Shown: piece by piece, positions 40,641-41,075 of the stretch
Numbering within the stretch: position 1 is the first letter of the stretch
Layout of the letters: every line of letters starts with the position of its first letter
From: Dicyema japonicum
Taxonomy: Eukaryota; Dicyemida; Rhombozoa; Dicyemidae
Assembly: GCA_011109175.1 (NCBI GenBank)
Contig: RDEW01000074.1
Coordinates: 108,451 to 149,525 of the forward strand
DNA: 41,075 nt
Direction: 5' to 3'
Notes under the pieces: model-generated
Database searches by the model: none
Told to the model about the DNA's origin: nothing
Seen by the model: only the letters and a program-made list of their open reading frames with translations
Made by a program: the position numbers and the translations under genes

Positions 40641-41075
40641 TTTCTATAAACTTAGCAACTCAAAAATCATGAGATCGGATTCAAAAAAAGTCATCACGAC
40701 ATCAGAGTATGCCATTTTAACAAATACAAAAATGATTCATCTTCAAAAAACAAAATCACCGGTCGACCACTTTACGTTCTAAATGAGAGATCTTTTATGT
40801 AAAATGTGGAAATTGTCAGTCCAATGAGAGATCTTCCATCTAACTTATTCACCGATTTATAGAATGATAGTTAAATGCGATATTTTTAGCGATAAATTGG
40901 AAGAGCATCAATTAAACCGAAATATAAGTATTTGGAAGAGTTTTTGTTATTTCAAAACTTTTATATGCAACAGGAATTTCTCATAAACTTCACATAATCT
41001 GCTAACAGATTATTATTTGCACATCCACCAGTCGAAGGAAATAGTCCCTCGAGTCATTCATGCCACACCTCAGAT
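40610..41075. other. Non-coding end of window
   Basis: AT-rich, no frame of interest. 'atccaccagtcgaaggaaat' near 41021-41041 faintly resembles the SINE body segment 'atccactagtcgaagaagt' at 40346, so another SINE may begin here and run out of the window. Confidence 0.3.

Noticed and set aside
1-41075. CRISPR arrays, integrons, prophage or operon structure
   Set aside because: No regularly spaced repeats, no bacterial gene order, and spliceosomal introns are present.

Overview
This is a eukaryotic, AT-rich, gene-poor stretch that is mostly a graveyard of transposable elements. I see no prokaryotic features: no operons, Shine-Dalgarno starts or CRISPR. I can support one conserved cellular gene, one convincing small orphan gene, and some weak gene remnants. 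The rest is degraded non-LTR retrotransposons of at least five families, hAT-type and pogo-like DNA transposons, a tRNA-derived SINE family, and simple or tandem repeats.

The most important feature is hidden from ordinary ORF finding. On the minus strand at 12871-14697 lies an animal-type SLC5 sodium/solute symporter. Its coding sequence is cut into 14 exons by 13 introns of only 22-26 nt. All are GT...AG, 12 end in TAG and one in AAG. Removing them joins SLC5 family motifs across most junctions. Two single-base shifts remain, so the gene is either a recent pseudogene or carries assembly errors. Introns this small in an animal-like gene, with this repeat load, suggest a dicyemid mesozoan, a group for which very short spliceosomal introns have been reported. 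That assignment is inference. The same small-intron architecture could hide other genes here.

Layout. 1-3.5 kb: 3' end of one restriction-like-endonuclease (RLE) LINE, then a long 5'-truncated copy of the same family with RT and nuclease (993-3440). 3.5-9 kb: little coding content, RLE-2 LINE tails, and a hAT-like element with inverted ends (6854-8450). 9.1-12.3 kb: a SINE, gene remnants, and two LINEs meeting head to head. 12.9-14.7 kb: the SLC5 gene. 14.8-22.7 kb: an unidentified decayed frame, two hAT elements with 8-bp target-site remnants, two copies of LINE family A, and RLE-2 remnants. 23.2-25.2 kb: SINEs, a solo hAT end and the 151-aa orphan gene. 25.3-31.9 kb: a long hairpin, LINE A, RLE-1 and other LINE remnants, and a 110-bp tandem duplication. 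33-41 kb: a pogo-like end, RLE-1, LINE B, an APE-endonuclease LINE (family C) and a SINE.

All five N characters in the window sit exactly between two near-identical direct copies of flanking sequence (about 130 to 860 bp). They look like unmerged haplotypes or contig overlaps rather than real duplications.

Working family names: RLE-1 (copies at about 150-268, 993-3440, 28017-28985 and 33670-34263); RLE-2 (about 5858-6055, 8113-8340, 17795-17960, 21886-22740, and perhaps 30480-31030); LINE A (17990-19260, 19290-19900, 26133-27203, 31726-31960); LINE B (10180-11002, 34510-35555, plus a 3'-UTR copy near 6240-6345); LINE C (11005-11600, 37620-40030).
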